A DNA stretch of 57,646 bases from an uncultured Pelagibacteraceae bacterium (GTDB taxonomy: Bacteria; Pseudomonadota; Alphaproteobacteria; Pelagibacterales; Pelagibacteraceae): assembly GCA_902589305.1 (NCBI GenBank), contig CACISL010000009.1, positions 1-57,646 on the forward strand. The letters run 5' to 3'. This document shows, one piece after another, positions 45,431 to 54,128 of the stretch. The translations under genes were made by a program, and so were the position numbers. The notes under the pieces were generated by a model. That model searched no databases. It was given only the letters and a program-made list of their open reading frames with translations, and was not told where the DNA came from. How positions within the stretch are numbered: position 1 is the first letter of the stretch; every line of letters begins with the position of its first letter.

Positions 45431-47288
45431 TTTTAAATAAACTTACAAAACCGCCAAGTGATAGCATCACTACTGATATCCAAATCCAAATCATAAGAGG
45501 TTTTTCTTGAAATTTGACATTGTAATACTCTGAACGGTCTATATTGCTCATAGTTAAATAATGATCTTTAAAAAAATTTGTTTTTATTGAAGCCTCATAA
45601 GTCAATGTTTGCGGATTATCATAAATTCTAATTTCTGGTTTTAGTGTTCTTTCTTCATTTGTATTCATGTTTTTTACTCGAAGTTTGCCAATAATAGCTT
45701 TATAATTAATTTGATTGATTAATTCTAAGTCATTGAGAACAAATTTATAGTTATCAATAACCTTTTCTTCTCCTAATTTTAAATTAAAATCTTTCTCAAT
45801 TGTAAAGTTGTGATTTAACCCTATAAAAAAAATCAAGAAACCGAAGGATAAATGTGAAATTATTCTGGCAAAATTTAATTTGGTTTTTTTGAACAAATCC
45901 ATAAAAGATGAGAAAATCAAAAATAGTGAAGAAATAATTATTAGATTTGAAATAACACTGTAACTCTTAAATAAAAAAATAATTGTAAAATTTGTTAATA
46001 GTGCACCGCCTAAAATTATTGAAAGTTGTTTTAAATTAGTAAATTTATTTTTTATCCATTTGGTTTGTGGTCCAATAGCCATAAAAACTAGAAAAAAAAC
46101 CACCACCGGAGCAATTACTGAATTATAAAAAGGAGGTCCTACTGAAATCTTACTCTTAAAAAGAACGTCAGTAAAAATTGGATATAAAGTACCAAGCAAA
46201 ACAGTTATTAAATAAAACATCATAAACCAATTATTAATTAGAACGAATGTCTCTTTACTATTGCCAGAGATATGGTTTGTTTCGGGCTTATATCTTGTAA
46301 ATAAAAAATATACTGAAGTTATGATCATAATGCTTAAAAAAACTAATATATAAATTCCTCTTGATGGATCATTTGCAAAGGTATGAACTGAATTAAGTAT
46401 TCCAGACCTTACCAAAAATGTTCCGGTAACACTTAAAGTAAATGTTAACAAACAAAGTATTATTGTCCAAAAATATAAAGCATTTCTTTTTTCTAAAACT
46501 AAAAGAGAATGTAAAAGTGCCGTCATTGCAAACCAAGGTAATAGTGAAGCATTTTCAACAGGGTCCCAAAACCAAAACCCTCCCCAACCTAACTCATAGT
46601 AAGCCCAAATAGATCCAACCATAATCCCCAAAGTCTGGAAAACCCAAGATATTAAAACCCAGCCTTTTATTGATTTGGCAAAAGATCTATCATTATAATT
46701 TGAGACCATAGATGCCATTGCTGCTGAGAAATAGATCGATGATCCAACAAAACCTACATAAAGTAATGGAGGGTGAATAGCCAAAGCGGGGTCTTGCAGA
46801 ATAGGATTTAATCCTAATCCCTCTTTTGGGACTGGGTTAATAATACTAAAAGGGTTTGAATTAAATAAAATGAAAAATAAAAAACCTAAAATTAATAAAT
46901 TCTGGATGATTAAAGTATGAAGCCTATAATTTTTTGGGTGATTCTTATTTAAAACTAAAAATAAAAAAGAAAATACTGTAAGAATTATTACCCATAATAA
47001 AAGGCTTCCTTCATGATTTCCCCAAGTTCCAGAAATTTTATAAAAGACTGGTTTTAATGAATGCGAGTTCTGATAAACATTAATTAAAGAAAAATCTGAC
47101 ACTAAAAAAGCAGCTACTAAAGTAAAAAAACAAGATAAAATTAATGTGCTTTGAATAAGGCTTAATTGATAGATATTCTTAAAAACTAAATTATTCGATG
47201 TTTTCAGACAATTAAAAGAATAGTAAATAATTAAAGCACCAATTAATACATTTGATAATAATAAAATATTTCCAATGTTACTTAGCAT
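45414..47288 (-). CDS. ccmF: Haem lyase CcmF
   Basis: A 624-residue polytopic membrane protein with about fifteen helices, the haem-attachment component of system I cytochrome c maturation. The tryptophan-rich motif WGGFWFWDPVENASLLPW and DPALAIHPPLLYVGFVG are characteristic. Overlaps with ccmG and ccmE (11 bases) support one operon. Confidence 0.96.
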   Translation of the reverse strand: MLSNIGNILLLSNVLIGALIIYYSFNCLKTSNNLVFKNIYQLSLIQSTLILSCFFTLVAAFLVSDFSLINVYQNSHSLKPVFYKISGTWGNHEGSLLLWVIILTVFSFLFLVLNKNHPKNYRLHTLIIQNLLILGFLFFILFNSNPFSIINPVPKEGLGLNPILQDPALAIHPPLLYVGFVGSSIYFSAAMASMVSNYNDRSFAKSIKGWVLISWVFQTLGIMVGSIWAYYELGWGGFWFWDPVENASLLPWFAMTALLHSLLVLEKRNALYFWTIILCLLTFTLSVTGTFLVRSGILNSVHTFANDPSRGIYILVFLSIMIITSVYFLFTRYKPETNHISGNSKETFVLINNWFMMFYLITVLLGTLYPIFTDVLFKSKISVGPPFYNSVIAPVVVFFLVFMAIGPQTKWIKNKFTNLKQLSIILGGALLTNFTIIFLFKSYSVISNLIIISSLFLIFSSFMDLFKKTKLNFARIISHLSFGFLIFFIGLNHNFTIEKDFNLKLGEEKVIDNYKFVLNDLELINQINYKAIIGKLRVKNMNTNEERTLKPEIRIYDNPQTLTYEASIKTNFFKDHYLTMSNIDRSEYYNVKFQEKPLMIWIWISVVMLSLGGFVSLFKNAKNN

Positions 47289-47706
47289 TTTCTTTCATTA
47301 TATTTTTTATTTCAGGAGGCATGTAATTCTCATCGTGCTTGGCTAAGATCCTGTTAGCAACAAAAAATTTTTTATCTAATAATTTCCCTTCTGCTACAAC
47401 GCCTTTGCCCTCAGCAAATAAATTAGGAACTGTGCCTGTAAAACTTACTATTATTTCATTTTTAAAATCGGTAATAACGAATTTTATTTCTTGATCATTA
47501 ATTTTCAGTGAATCTTTCTTTACCATTCCACCAATTCTAATTTTTTTATCAAAATTGATATTTTTATTTAATCTTATATCTGAAGGGGAGTTAAAATATA
47601 AAATATTTTTGTTAAGGCTATTTAAAATTAAAAAAATGCTTAACACAGAAACTATAAAAAAAATTGATAAAAGAGATGCTCTTTTTTTTACTTTTTTTGG
47701 AAGCAT
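47278..47706 (-). CDS. ccmE: Haem chaperone CcmE
   Basis: A 142-residue periplasmic haem carrier with one N-terminal membrane anchor. The core has RIGGMVKKDSL and GTVPNLFAEGKGVVAEG. The haem is bound covalently through the histidine of the HxxxY motif in LAKHDENYMPPEI (H124). It is eight bases downstream of ccmD. Confidence 0.95.
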   Translation of the reverse strand: MLPKKVKKRASLLSIFFIVSVLSIFLILNSLNKNILYFNSPSDIRLNKNINFDKKIRIGGMVKKDSLKINDQEIKFVITDFKNEIIVSFTGTVPNLFAEGKGVVAEGKLLDKKFFVANRILAKHDENYMPPEIKNIMKENAK

Positions 47707-47714
47707 TAAATGCT

Positions 47715-47948
47715 TTAAATTGTTTTATTGTAAGATGAAAGAACTTTAGAGGCAACTTTAGATTTCTCTAAAACTATTTTTTTTTGTTCAACAGAAAGTT
47801 CTTCAATTTCTTTCGCAAATTCTTTTTCATACTTTTTAAGTGTTTTAAGAGTTCTATAGTAAACAACCACGCACACTAGAAAAGTAAGAGCAAAAGATGA
47901 CCAAACAAAAAATCCGTATCCATTCATTAAAATAAAATTACTAATCAT
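47715..47948 (-). CDS. ccmD: Haem exporter protein CcmD
   Basis: A 77-residue single-span membrane protein (helix at about 13-31) with a charged C-terminal coiled segment. MNGYGFFVWSSFALTF is close to the CcmD consensus with its conserved Tyr and Trp. It overlaps ccmC by four bases and precedes ccmE. Confidence 0.9.
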   Translation of the reverse strand: MISNFILMNGYGFFVWSSFALTFLVCVVVYYRTLKTLKKYEKEFAKEIEELSVEQKKIVLEKSKVASKVLSSYNKTI

Positions 47949-48652
47949 AATCTTTTTAAATTTTTTTTCTTAATTCTAATGATTTCTGTCTTATATTTCA
48001 TTAGAAAAATTAGCGCACAATACAAAATTAATACTAAAAACATAAGTAATAAAGGCATTAACATTGAGGGGTGTATAGTGCTTGTCCCGGTAATCTTTAT
48101 ACTTGCTGGTTGATGAAGAGTGCTCCACCACTCCACAGAATATTTTATAATCGGAATATTTATTAAACCTAAGATTGCTATAACACTTGAAATTTTGTTT
48201 GCCCTTTCTTCCTGGGAAATTAATTTGTGCGAAGCTATAAAAATAAAATAGAATAAAGCTAAAATTACCATCGAAGTTATTCTTGCATCCCATGCCCAAA
48301 AAGTTCCCCAAGTAGGTTGGCCCCATATAGAGCCAGTAACAATCGCAATGCATGTAAACATAAGGCCAATAGGTGCAATGCTTTTTGCTATTAATGTAAA
48401 GTTCTTAATTTTAAAGATAAAATTTATTAAAGATAATAAAGCAATGCACGTGAATGAGGCCAAACCTATCCATGCCGATGGAACATGAACGTACATTATT
48501 CGTACACTATCACCTTGTAAATAATCCGGTGGTGAGAAGATAAGCGCAAATGAAAGTGCTGCTAAAAGTAGTGCAAAGAAAATCGAGTTGATAAAATTTA
48601 TAAGTTTTTCAATCCAAATAAAAATATTACTATTATTAAAAAAATTCAGCAT
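47945..48652 (-). CDS. ccmC: Haem exporter protein CcmC
   Basis: A 235-residue membrane protein with six helices that loads haem onto CcmE. The tryptophan-rich motif is WGTFWAWDARITSMVIL, and the histidine in MYVHVPSAWIG is the conserved haem ligand. It is first of ccmC-D-E-F-G-H. The ABC subunits ccmA and ccmB are not in this window. Confidence 0.96.
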   Translation of the reverse strand: MLNFFNNSNIFIWIEKLINFINSIFFALLLAALSFALIFSPPDYLQGDSVRIMYVHVPSAWIGLASFTCIALLSLINFIFKIKNFTLIAKSIAPIGLMFTCIAIVTGSIWGQPTWGTFWAWDARITSMVILALFYFIFIASHKLISQEERANKISSVIAILGLINIPIIKYSVEWWSTLHQPASIKITGTSTIHPSMLMPLLLMFLVLILYCALIFLMKYKTEIIRIKKKNLKRL

Positions 48653-48692
48653 TAGCCTTAACTACTATAATAATATTTTTTTGTGAAGTTCT

Positions 48693-48698
48693 ATTATA
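48693..48698 (-). promoter_or_regulatory. Possible -10 box for the ccm operon
   Basis: A perfect TATAAT is read on the minus strand, 40 bases before the ccmC start. No good -35 box lies at the usual distance; the upstream arm of a palindrome (48699-48752) occupies that place. Weak support. Confidence 0.35.
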
Positions 48699-48752
48699 AG
48701 CCCAATTAAGAATTGGAGGGAGTAAAATAAGAATTTTATTCTCAATTGGGCT
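48699..48752. repeat. Long interrupted palindrome upstream of ccmC
   Basis: AGCCCAATT (48699-48707) and AATTGGGCT (48744-48752) are perfect inverted repeats with 36 bases between. The centre can also fold, because TAAAAT and ATTTTA lie inside GAG/CTC. It touches the possible ccm -10 box and lies 73 bases past the hspQ stop. It is not followed by a T run in either direction, so it does not look like a normal terminator. The rest of the gap (48753-48825) shows nothing I recognise. Confidence 0.55.
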
Positions 48753-48825
48753 GAAACATTAAAAACTTACGCTAGTTCTGTGTCCCAGATTTGAATAAAT
48801 ATTGTTTTATTTAAGGCGGTATTAA

Positions 48826-49149
48826 TTAGTTGGAAATTTTGAAGTAACTCGTGCCCTTTTTGCCAGAAAAAATTTCCTCTATAAGCGGATGTTTAACCGG
48901 CTCTTTAGACTTATCTAACAATAAATTTTGTTCTGAAACATAAGCTTCATAAGTTACATCGTTACTTTCAGCTAACAAGTGGTAAAAAGGCTGATCTTTT
49001 CTTGGTCTTACATCTTTAGGAATTGATTGATACCATTCCTCAGAATTATTAAATTCAAAATCAACATCATATATAACACCTCTAAAGTCAAAGTGTCTAT
49101 GCTTGACTACTTCACCAATAGAAAATTTTGCATTATTGCTTATTGCCAT
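48826..49149 (-). CDS. hspQ: HspQ-like protein (YccV/hemimethylated-DNA-binding family)
   Basis: A 107-residue protein with the family core KFSIGEVVKHRHFDFRGVIYDVD and RKDQPFYHLLAES, plus EAYVSEQNL. HspQ is a heat-shock protein that acts as an adaptor or inhibitor of Lon protease in enterobacteria. The ATG at 49149 is chosen over a TTG six bases upstream. It stands alone on the minus strand, divergent from yciB. Confidence 0.88.
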   Translation of the reverse strand: MAISNNAKFSIGEVVKHRHFDFRGVIYDVDFEFNNSEEWYQSIPKDVRPRKDQPFYHLLAESNDVTYEAYVSEQNLLLDKSKEPVKHPLIEEIFSGKKGTSYFKISN

Positions 49150-49228
49150 ATCCAATAGTTAGTAATTTTTTTATCAAAATCAATATCTAAATTGTTAAAA
49201 TTTTATAATATGTTAGTCTCTATTAATT

Positions 49229-49774
49229 GTGAATAAGTCATTTTTAAAATTTATTACTGACTTTGGGCCGTTATTGATTTTCTTTATTGTTTACTACAAA
49301 AGTGGAAATAACCTCTTATTTGCTATTCCCCCATTAATTATTGCAACTATTGTTGCTGTTGTAATAATGTATTTTGTTGAAAATAAAATTCCATATGTCT
49401 CTTTAACAGGAGGAATCATAATAACACTGTTTGGAGGCTTAACTTTATATTTCGATAACCCCATTTTTATTTATTTAAAACCAACTATTGTTAATATAAT
49501 TTTTGCTGGAATATTAATTATAAGTAAAGTTTTTTTTCAAAAAAACTTTCTTAAATTTTTCTTACAAACAGCCTTTCAATTAAATGAAGCTGGTTGGGAT
49601 AAGTTAAATTTTAGATGGGCTTATTTTTTTATATTTCTAGCTTTATTGAATGAAATTGTCTGGAGAACACAACCTGAGACGACTTGGGTAAATTTTAAAG
49701 TATGGGGTATTCTACCAATCACGTTTATATTCACCCTTTTTCAAGTACCATTAATTAATAAATATAAGATATGA
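49229..49774 (+). CDS. yciB: Inner membrane septation protein YciB (IspZ)
   Basis: A 181-residue membrane protein with five or six helices. It starts at GTG with LKFITDFGPLLIFFIVYY and contains LTLYFDNPIFIYLKPT and LNEAGWDKLNFRWAYFFI, the hallmark YciB blocks. The family affects cell-envelope integrity and septation. It overlaps the following DUF2794 gene by four bases. Confidence 0.93.
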   Translation: MNKSFLKFITDFGPLLIFFIVYYKSGNNLLFAIPPLIIATIVAVVIMYFVENKIPYVSLTGGIIITLFGGLTLYFDNPIFIYLKPTIVNIIFAGILIISKVFFQKNFLKFFLQTAFQLNEAGWDKLNFRWAYFFIFLALLNEIVWRTQPETTWVNFKVWGILPITFIFTLFQVPLINKYKI

Positions 49775-50118
49775 ATAATATTAAATTAATTATAAACAAC
49801 GATCTTAAAAAAAAAGGAAGAGAAAGATTTTTTATCAAGAAAGAACTACAATGCATTTTAAATCTTTACGCAAAAATGGTCTCCAACGGATCGTGGAAAG
49901 ATTATTCATTCTCAACAGATGCAAAAGAGGTTTCTTTTGATGTATATCAAAGGACATCTGAAAAACCTGTGCTTAGAATTACCAAAAACTTGAAGCCAGT
50001 ATATTTAAATGAAAAATATTTTATCAAAGATAAAGACGGTAAAGTTATTAAAAAGTCAGAAAATTTAAATCAGCTGATAACAAAAACTAGCTGGATTAGG
50101 TTAAAATTAATTAAGTAA
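49771..50118 (+). CDS. DUF2794 family protein
   Basis: A 115-residue soluble protein. The segments FFIKKELQCILNLYAKMVSNGSW and SFDVYQRTSEKPVLRI match my memory of DUF2794, found almost only in alphaproteobacteria and of unknown function. It follows yciB with an ATGA overlap, and converges on the BI-1 gene with no base between the stops. Confidence 0.75.
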   Translation: MNNIKLIINNDLKKKGRERFFIKKELQCILNLYAKMVSNGSWKDYSFSTDAKEVSFDVYQRTSEKPVLRITKNLKPVYLNEKYFIKDKDGKVIKKSENLNQLITKTSWIRLKLIK

Positions 50119-50871
50119 TTATCTTCTTTGACCGAACAGCCTTAAAAGCATGATGAAAAGATTTATGAAATCAAGATAAAGTGTTAGAGCACCCATAACA
50201 GCTTTTTTGCCCATCAATTCTCCACTATCGCTTACTAAATACATATTTTTTATTTTTTGAGTGTCATAGGCCGTTAAACCTACAAATACTAAGACACCTA
50301 TAATTGAAATTACGAAATACATCATAGAAGACTTCATGAAGATATTTACCAAAGAAGCAATTATTATTCCAAAAAGACCCATCATTAAAAATGAACCTAG
50401 TTTAGTAAGATCGCGTTTGGTAGTGTAACCGTAAATACTCATTGCTCCAAAAGTACCGGCAGTAATAAAGAAGACTCTTGTTATACTCGCTCCAGTATAA
50501 ATCAAAAATATTGATGAAAGCGAAGCTCCCATTAAAGCTGCAAAAACCCAGAAAGTAGTTTGTGCTTTAGCTGCGGACATTTTAGCTATTCCAAAACTCA
50601 TGTAAAAAACGATAGCTAATGGTGCCAACATAATTACCCATTTCAGACCTGAAGCATAAATTGTATTACCAAAATTTGTTAGTCCAATTATTTGTCCCTC
50701 TGCTGAAGTGACGACTGACATTTTAAAAAACAATAACGCGACGAATCCAGTTAACAGAACTCCTGATGCCATGTAGTTGTAAACCTTAAGCATATAAGAT
50801 CTTAAACCTTGATCTATTATAGCTTCGGATGCCGATGATCGAATAGTCGATCTTTGTTTATTGATATCCAT
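50119..50871 (-). CDS. Bax inhibitor-1 (BI-1/YccA/YbhL) family membrane protein
   Basis: A 250-residue protein with seven hydrophobic helices. Family blocks are LRSYMLKVYNYMASGVLLTGFVA, SIYGYTTKRDL, FVGLTAYDTQKIKNMY, and LTLYLDFINLFIMLLRLFGQRR at the C-terminus. The YccA branch interacts with FtsH and the YetJ branch leaks calcium; which applies here is open. The ATG at 50871 is chosen over a GTG six bases upstream. Confidence 0.92.
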   Translation of the reverse strand: MDINKQRSTIRSSASEAIIDQGLRSYMLKVYNYMASGVLLTGFVALLFFKMSVVTSAEGQIIGLTNFGNTIYASGLKWVIMLAPLAIVFYMSFGIAKMSAAKAQTTFWVFAALMGASLSSIFLIYTGASITRVFFITAGTFGAMSIYGYTTKRDLTKLGSFLMMGLFGIIIASLVNIFMKSSMMYFVISIIGVLVFVGLTAYDTQKIKNMYLVSDSGELMGKKAVMGALTLYLDFINLFIMLLRLFGQRR

Positions 50872-50951
50872 GGACACATATATAAGTTTTTTTAAACACT
50901 TTTCAATAGGTAAAAATTGACCTAAAAAACTAATATAATTAATACAATTTT

Positions 50952-51989
50952 ATGAAATTTAAAAAATTAGGCACTACAAACTTGGAGGTGAGTTTAATAT
51001 GTCTTGGAACTATGACCTGGGGGACTCAAAATTCTGAGAAAGATGCTTTTGAACAAATGGACTATTCTGTAAGTAAAGGAATTAATTTTTTTGATACAGC
51101 TGAAATTTACTCCGTTCCACCTAATTCGGACTCTTATGGAAAGACTGAAGTTATGATTGGAAATTGGTTCGAGAAAAGAAAAAATAGGGATAAAATAGTC
51201 CTTGCTTCAAAAGTAGCTGGGCCAGGATGTGACTGGATAAGAGGTGGAGGAAATAATTTTAGTGAGAAAAAAATTGGTGAGGCAATAGATGGAAGTCTAA
51301 AAAGATTAAAAACGGATTACATTGATTTATATCAACTTCACTGGCCGGAAAGATCAACAAATTATTTTGGTAAAAGAGAATATTCATTAGACACTAAAGA
51401 GGGAGACTGGAATTCTTTTGAAAGTATACTTGAGGCTTTGAGCAAATTTATTAAAAGCGGCAAAATTCGATACATTGGTATGTCTAATGAAACTCCATAC
51501 GGTTTATCAAAATATATTGAAATTTCTAATAGCAAAAATCTTCCTAGAATGATGTCAATTCAGAATCCTTATAATTTAGTGAATAGGACCTATGAAATAG
51601 GAATGTCAGAAATATCTATTAGAGAAAAATGTGGTCTACTTGTTTATTACCCCTTAGCAGCTGGTGCACTTTCGGGAAAATATCGAAATAATCAAATGCC
51701 TGAAAATTCTAGACAAGCTTTATTTAAAGGTTGGGAAAGGCATTTAAACCCTTTGGCTATGAAAGCCTATGATGAATATTTTAATCTCGCTAAAGAGTAT
51801 AATTTGACAATGGTTCAACTTGCTCAGTCTTTTGTAAATTCAAGGCCATTTGTTACAAGTAATATTATTGGAGCAACTACGATGGAACAATTAATAGAAA
51901 ATATAGATAGTGTTAATATTGAATTGTCTAAGGAAATTATGGATAAAATTAATATCATCCATAATAATAATCCTAATCCATCTCCATAA
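50952..51989 (+). CDS. Aldo/keto reductase, Tas-like
   Basis: A 345-residue NADPH-dependent oxidoreductase. The catalytic tetrad is present: D and Y in FFDTAEIYS, K in IVLASKVAG and H in LYQLHWPERSTNYFG. The last block and the KLGTTNLEVSLICLGTMTWG start are typical of the Tas subgroup. It lies alone between the divergent BI-1 gene and the IalB-like gene. The substrate is unknown. Confidence 0.9.
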   Translation: MKFKKLGTTNLEVSLICLGTMTWGTQNSEKDAFEQMDYSVSKGINFFDTAEIYSVPPNSDSYGKTEVMIGNWFEKRKNRDKIVLASKVAGPGCDWIRGGGNNFSEKKIGEAIDGSLKRLKTDYIDLYQLHWPERSTNYFGKREYSLDTKEGDWNSFESILEALSKFIKSGKIRYIGMSNETPYGLSKYIEISNSKNLPRMMSIQNPYNLVNRTYEIGMSEISIREKCGLLVYYPLAAGALSGKYRNNQMPENSRQALFKGWERHLNPLAMKAYDEYFNLAKEYNLTMVQLAQSFVNSRPFVTSNIIGATTMEQLIENIDSVNIELSKEIMDKINIIHNNNPNPSP

Positions 51990-52033
51990 ATTCAAACCAT
52001 TGAAATACATTATTTTTAGTATAAAAATAAAAT

Positions 52034-52534
52034 ATGTTTGTTAAAAAAATATTGATTACTTTTACATTAATAGTCTTTTCTTTTAATGCGTTCGCTGTAA
52101 CACCAAGATCTACCGGCAAATATAAGAACTGGGAAAGTTTTGTTGCAGAAACTGATAAAGGTAAAATTTGTTTTGCACAAACAGTTCCAACAAAAAGAGC
52201 TCCTGCAGCAGTCAAGAGAAATAAATCTAAACTTTTCGTAACATTCAGACCTTCTGAAGAAATTAAAGACGAAGTAAGCTTAACAAGTGGTCATGACTAT
52301 AAAACTTCTAGTGTTACCGCTAGCTCTGGAAAAAGAAAATATTCCTTTTTTTCTCAAAAAGATTTTGCCTGGTTGTTAGACGACCAGGAGGAAAGAAAGT
52401 TTATTCAATTAATGAAAAAAGCGACTGATATAATAGTTAAAGCAAGAACTGCTAATGGAGCGGAAACAACAGATCATTATTCAATGATGGGATTTACGAA
52501 GGCATATAATACAGCAAAAAAAACTTGCAACTAA
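52034..52534 (+). CDS. Periplasmic IalB-like protein
   Basis: A 166-residue exported protein with signal peptide residues 1-21 (cleavage after FNAFA). The body has WESFVAETDKGKICFAQTVP, KRNKSKLFVTFRP, FFSQKDFAWLLD and a C-terminal cysteine; the two cysteines may form a disulfide. This pattern resembles invasion-associated locus B proteins, common in alphaproteobacteria with no defined biochemical role. Its stop directly abuts the argG start. Confidence 0.6.
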   Translation: MFVKKILITFTLIVFSFNAFAVTPRSTGKYKNWESFVAETDKGKICFAQTVPTKRAPAAVKRNKSKLFVTFRPSEEIKDEVSLTSGHDYKTSSVTASSGKRKYSFFSQKDFAWLLDDQEERKFIQLMKKATDIIVKARTANGAETTDHYSMMGFTKAYNTAKKTCN

Positions 52535-53719
52535 ATGAAAAAAATTGTTTTAGCCTACTCAGGCGGATTAGATACATCTATAATTTTAAGATGGCTACAA
52601 GAAAATTATAATGCTGAAGTAATTGCTTATACTTCAGATATTGGTCAAGTAATTAATAGAAAAAAAATTATCAAAAATGCTAAAAGATTAGGAGTTAAAA
52701 AAATAATTATTGAAAATCTAAAAAATATCTTTGTTAAAGATTATGTTTTTCCCATGATAAGAGCACACGCGGTTTATGAAGGAACATATCTGTTGGGCAC
52801 TTCAATAGCTAGACCACTTATAGCAAAAAGACAGGTCGAAATTGCAAAAAAATTTAAAGCTTTTGCAGTTTCTCACGGAGCAACTGGAAAAGGTAACGAT
52901 CAAGTAAGATTTGAGCTTGGTTATGCATATTTTGGTAAAAATAAGATCAAAACTATTGCTCCATGGAGAGAGTGGAAATTACAATCAAGAGCAGATTTAA
53001 TTAAATACGCTAAAAAAAATAATATATCTATTCCTAAAGACAAAAAAGGGGCTCCACCATTTTCTGTAGATGATAATATTTTTCATACCTCAACAGAAGG
53101 TAAGGTTTTGGAGGATCCAAAAAATTCTGCTCCTGAATTTATTTATCAGAGAACAGTTTCACCACAAAAAGCTCCTAACAAACCTACAAAAGTAAAAATT
53201 ACTTTTAAAAACAGTGACCCGATTGCAGTAAATGGAAAAAAATTAAGCCCTGAAAAGCTTTTAAGTAAATTGAATATTCTGGCTGGAAAAAATGGAATAG
53301 GTAGAGTTGATCTAGTTGAAAATAGATTTATTGGGATTAAATCTAGAGGTGTTTACGAAACTCCAGGTGGTACTTTGTTGTATGCTGCGCATAGAGCTAT
53401 AGAGTCTGTAACTCTTGACAAAGAAACTGCTCATAAAAAAGAGAGAATAATGCCACAATATGCTGAGCTAGTATATAACGGCTATTGGTTTTCAAAAAAA
53501 AGACTTAAATTACAAAAACTAATTGATAAAAAAAGAAACAAAGTATCTGGTGATATTGTTTTAAGTTTATGCAAAGGGAACGTAACTATTTTATCAAGAA
53601 GGACAAAAAATAAAGCTTATTCAATGAAAAAAGTTTCTTTTGAGGAGAATAAATCCTTTAATAAAAGAAAAGTTGAAAATTTCATAAAATTTCACTCTAA
53701 ACAGTTAAATAAAGCCTAA
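52535..53719 (+). CDS. argG: Argininosuccinate synthase
   Basis: A 394-residue enzyme that joins citrulline and aspartate using ATP. The PP-loop is VLAYSGGLDTSIILRWL. Other family segments are SHGATGKGNDQVRFELGY, APWREW and GRVDLVENRFIGIKSRGVYETPGGT (citrulline/ATP binding). The length is normal. It begins right after the IalB-like gene. Confidence 0.97.
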   Translation: MKKIVLAYSGGLDTSIILRWLQENYNAEVIAYTSDIGQVINRKKIIKNAKRLGVKKIIIENLKNIFVKDYVFPMIRAHAVYEGTYLLGTSIARPLIAKRQVEIAKKFKAFAVSHGATGKGNDQVRFELGYAYFGKNKIKTIAPWREWKLQSRADLIKYAKKNNISIPKDKKGAPPFSVDDNIFHTSTEGKVLEDPKNSAPEFIYQRTVSPQKAPNKPTKVKITFKNSDPIAVNGKKLSPEKLLSKLNILAGKNGIGRVDLVENRFIGIKSRGVYETPGGTLLYAAHRAIESVTLDKETAHKKERIMPQYAELVYNGYWFSKKRLKLQKLIDKKRNKVSGDIVLSLCKGNVTILSRRTKNKAYSMKKVSFEENKSFNKRKVENFIKFHSKQLNKA

Positions 53720-53741
53720 ATTTTTGATAGATTAATATTAG

Positions 53742-54128
53742 ATGAACAGTTCGATTCGAAATATTCAGTTAGTTGCGGTTATAGTTGTTCTTGTATCAAC
53801 TATTATTGCTTTCTTTTTAGAAATGAAAGAAATGTACGATAACAAAGACATTACATTAGCTGATTTGCTTTTAATGTTCATTTATATCGAAGTAATTGGT
53901 TTAGTGAGATCTTATTGGGAAACTCAATCCGTAAGAATAACATATCCTTTAATCATAGCTATTACAGCGCTAGCTCGGTTCATAATATTACAAGATAAAG
54001 AGAGTGACCCTGCAAACTTGATTTATATTTCTTTAGCTATTTTAATAGTTGCGATTGCTACAGTTATTATAAGATTTAGAAATAGTAGGTACTTAAAAAT
54101 TGAAAAGTCTAGGTCAAGCGAGCTTTAA
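53742..54128 (+). CDS. psiE: PsiE-like phosphate-starvation-inducible membrane protein
   Basis: A 128-residue protein with four membrane helices. ADLLLMFIYIEVIGLVRSYW and RITYPLIIAITALARFII match the PsiE family blocks. The function is unknown; the family is named from phosphate-starvation induction in E. coli. No PHO box is visible in the 22 bases after argG. Its 3' end overlaps convergent folD by 20 bases. Confidence 0.75.
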   Translation: MNSSIRNIQLVAVIVVLVSTIIAFFLEMKEMYDNKDITLADLLLMFIYIEVIGLVRSYWETQSVRITYPLIIAITALARFIILQDKESDPANLIYISLAILIVAIATVIIRFRNSRYLKIEKSRSSEL

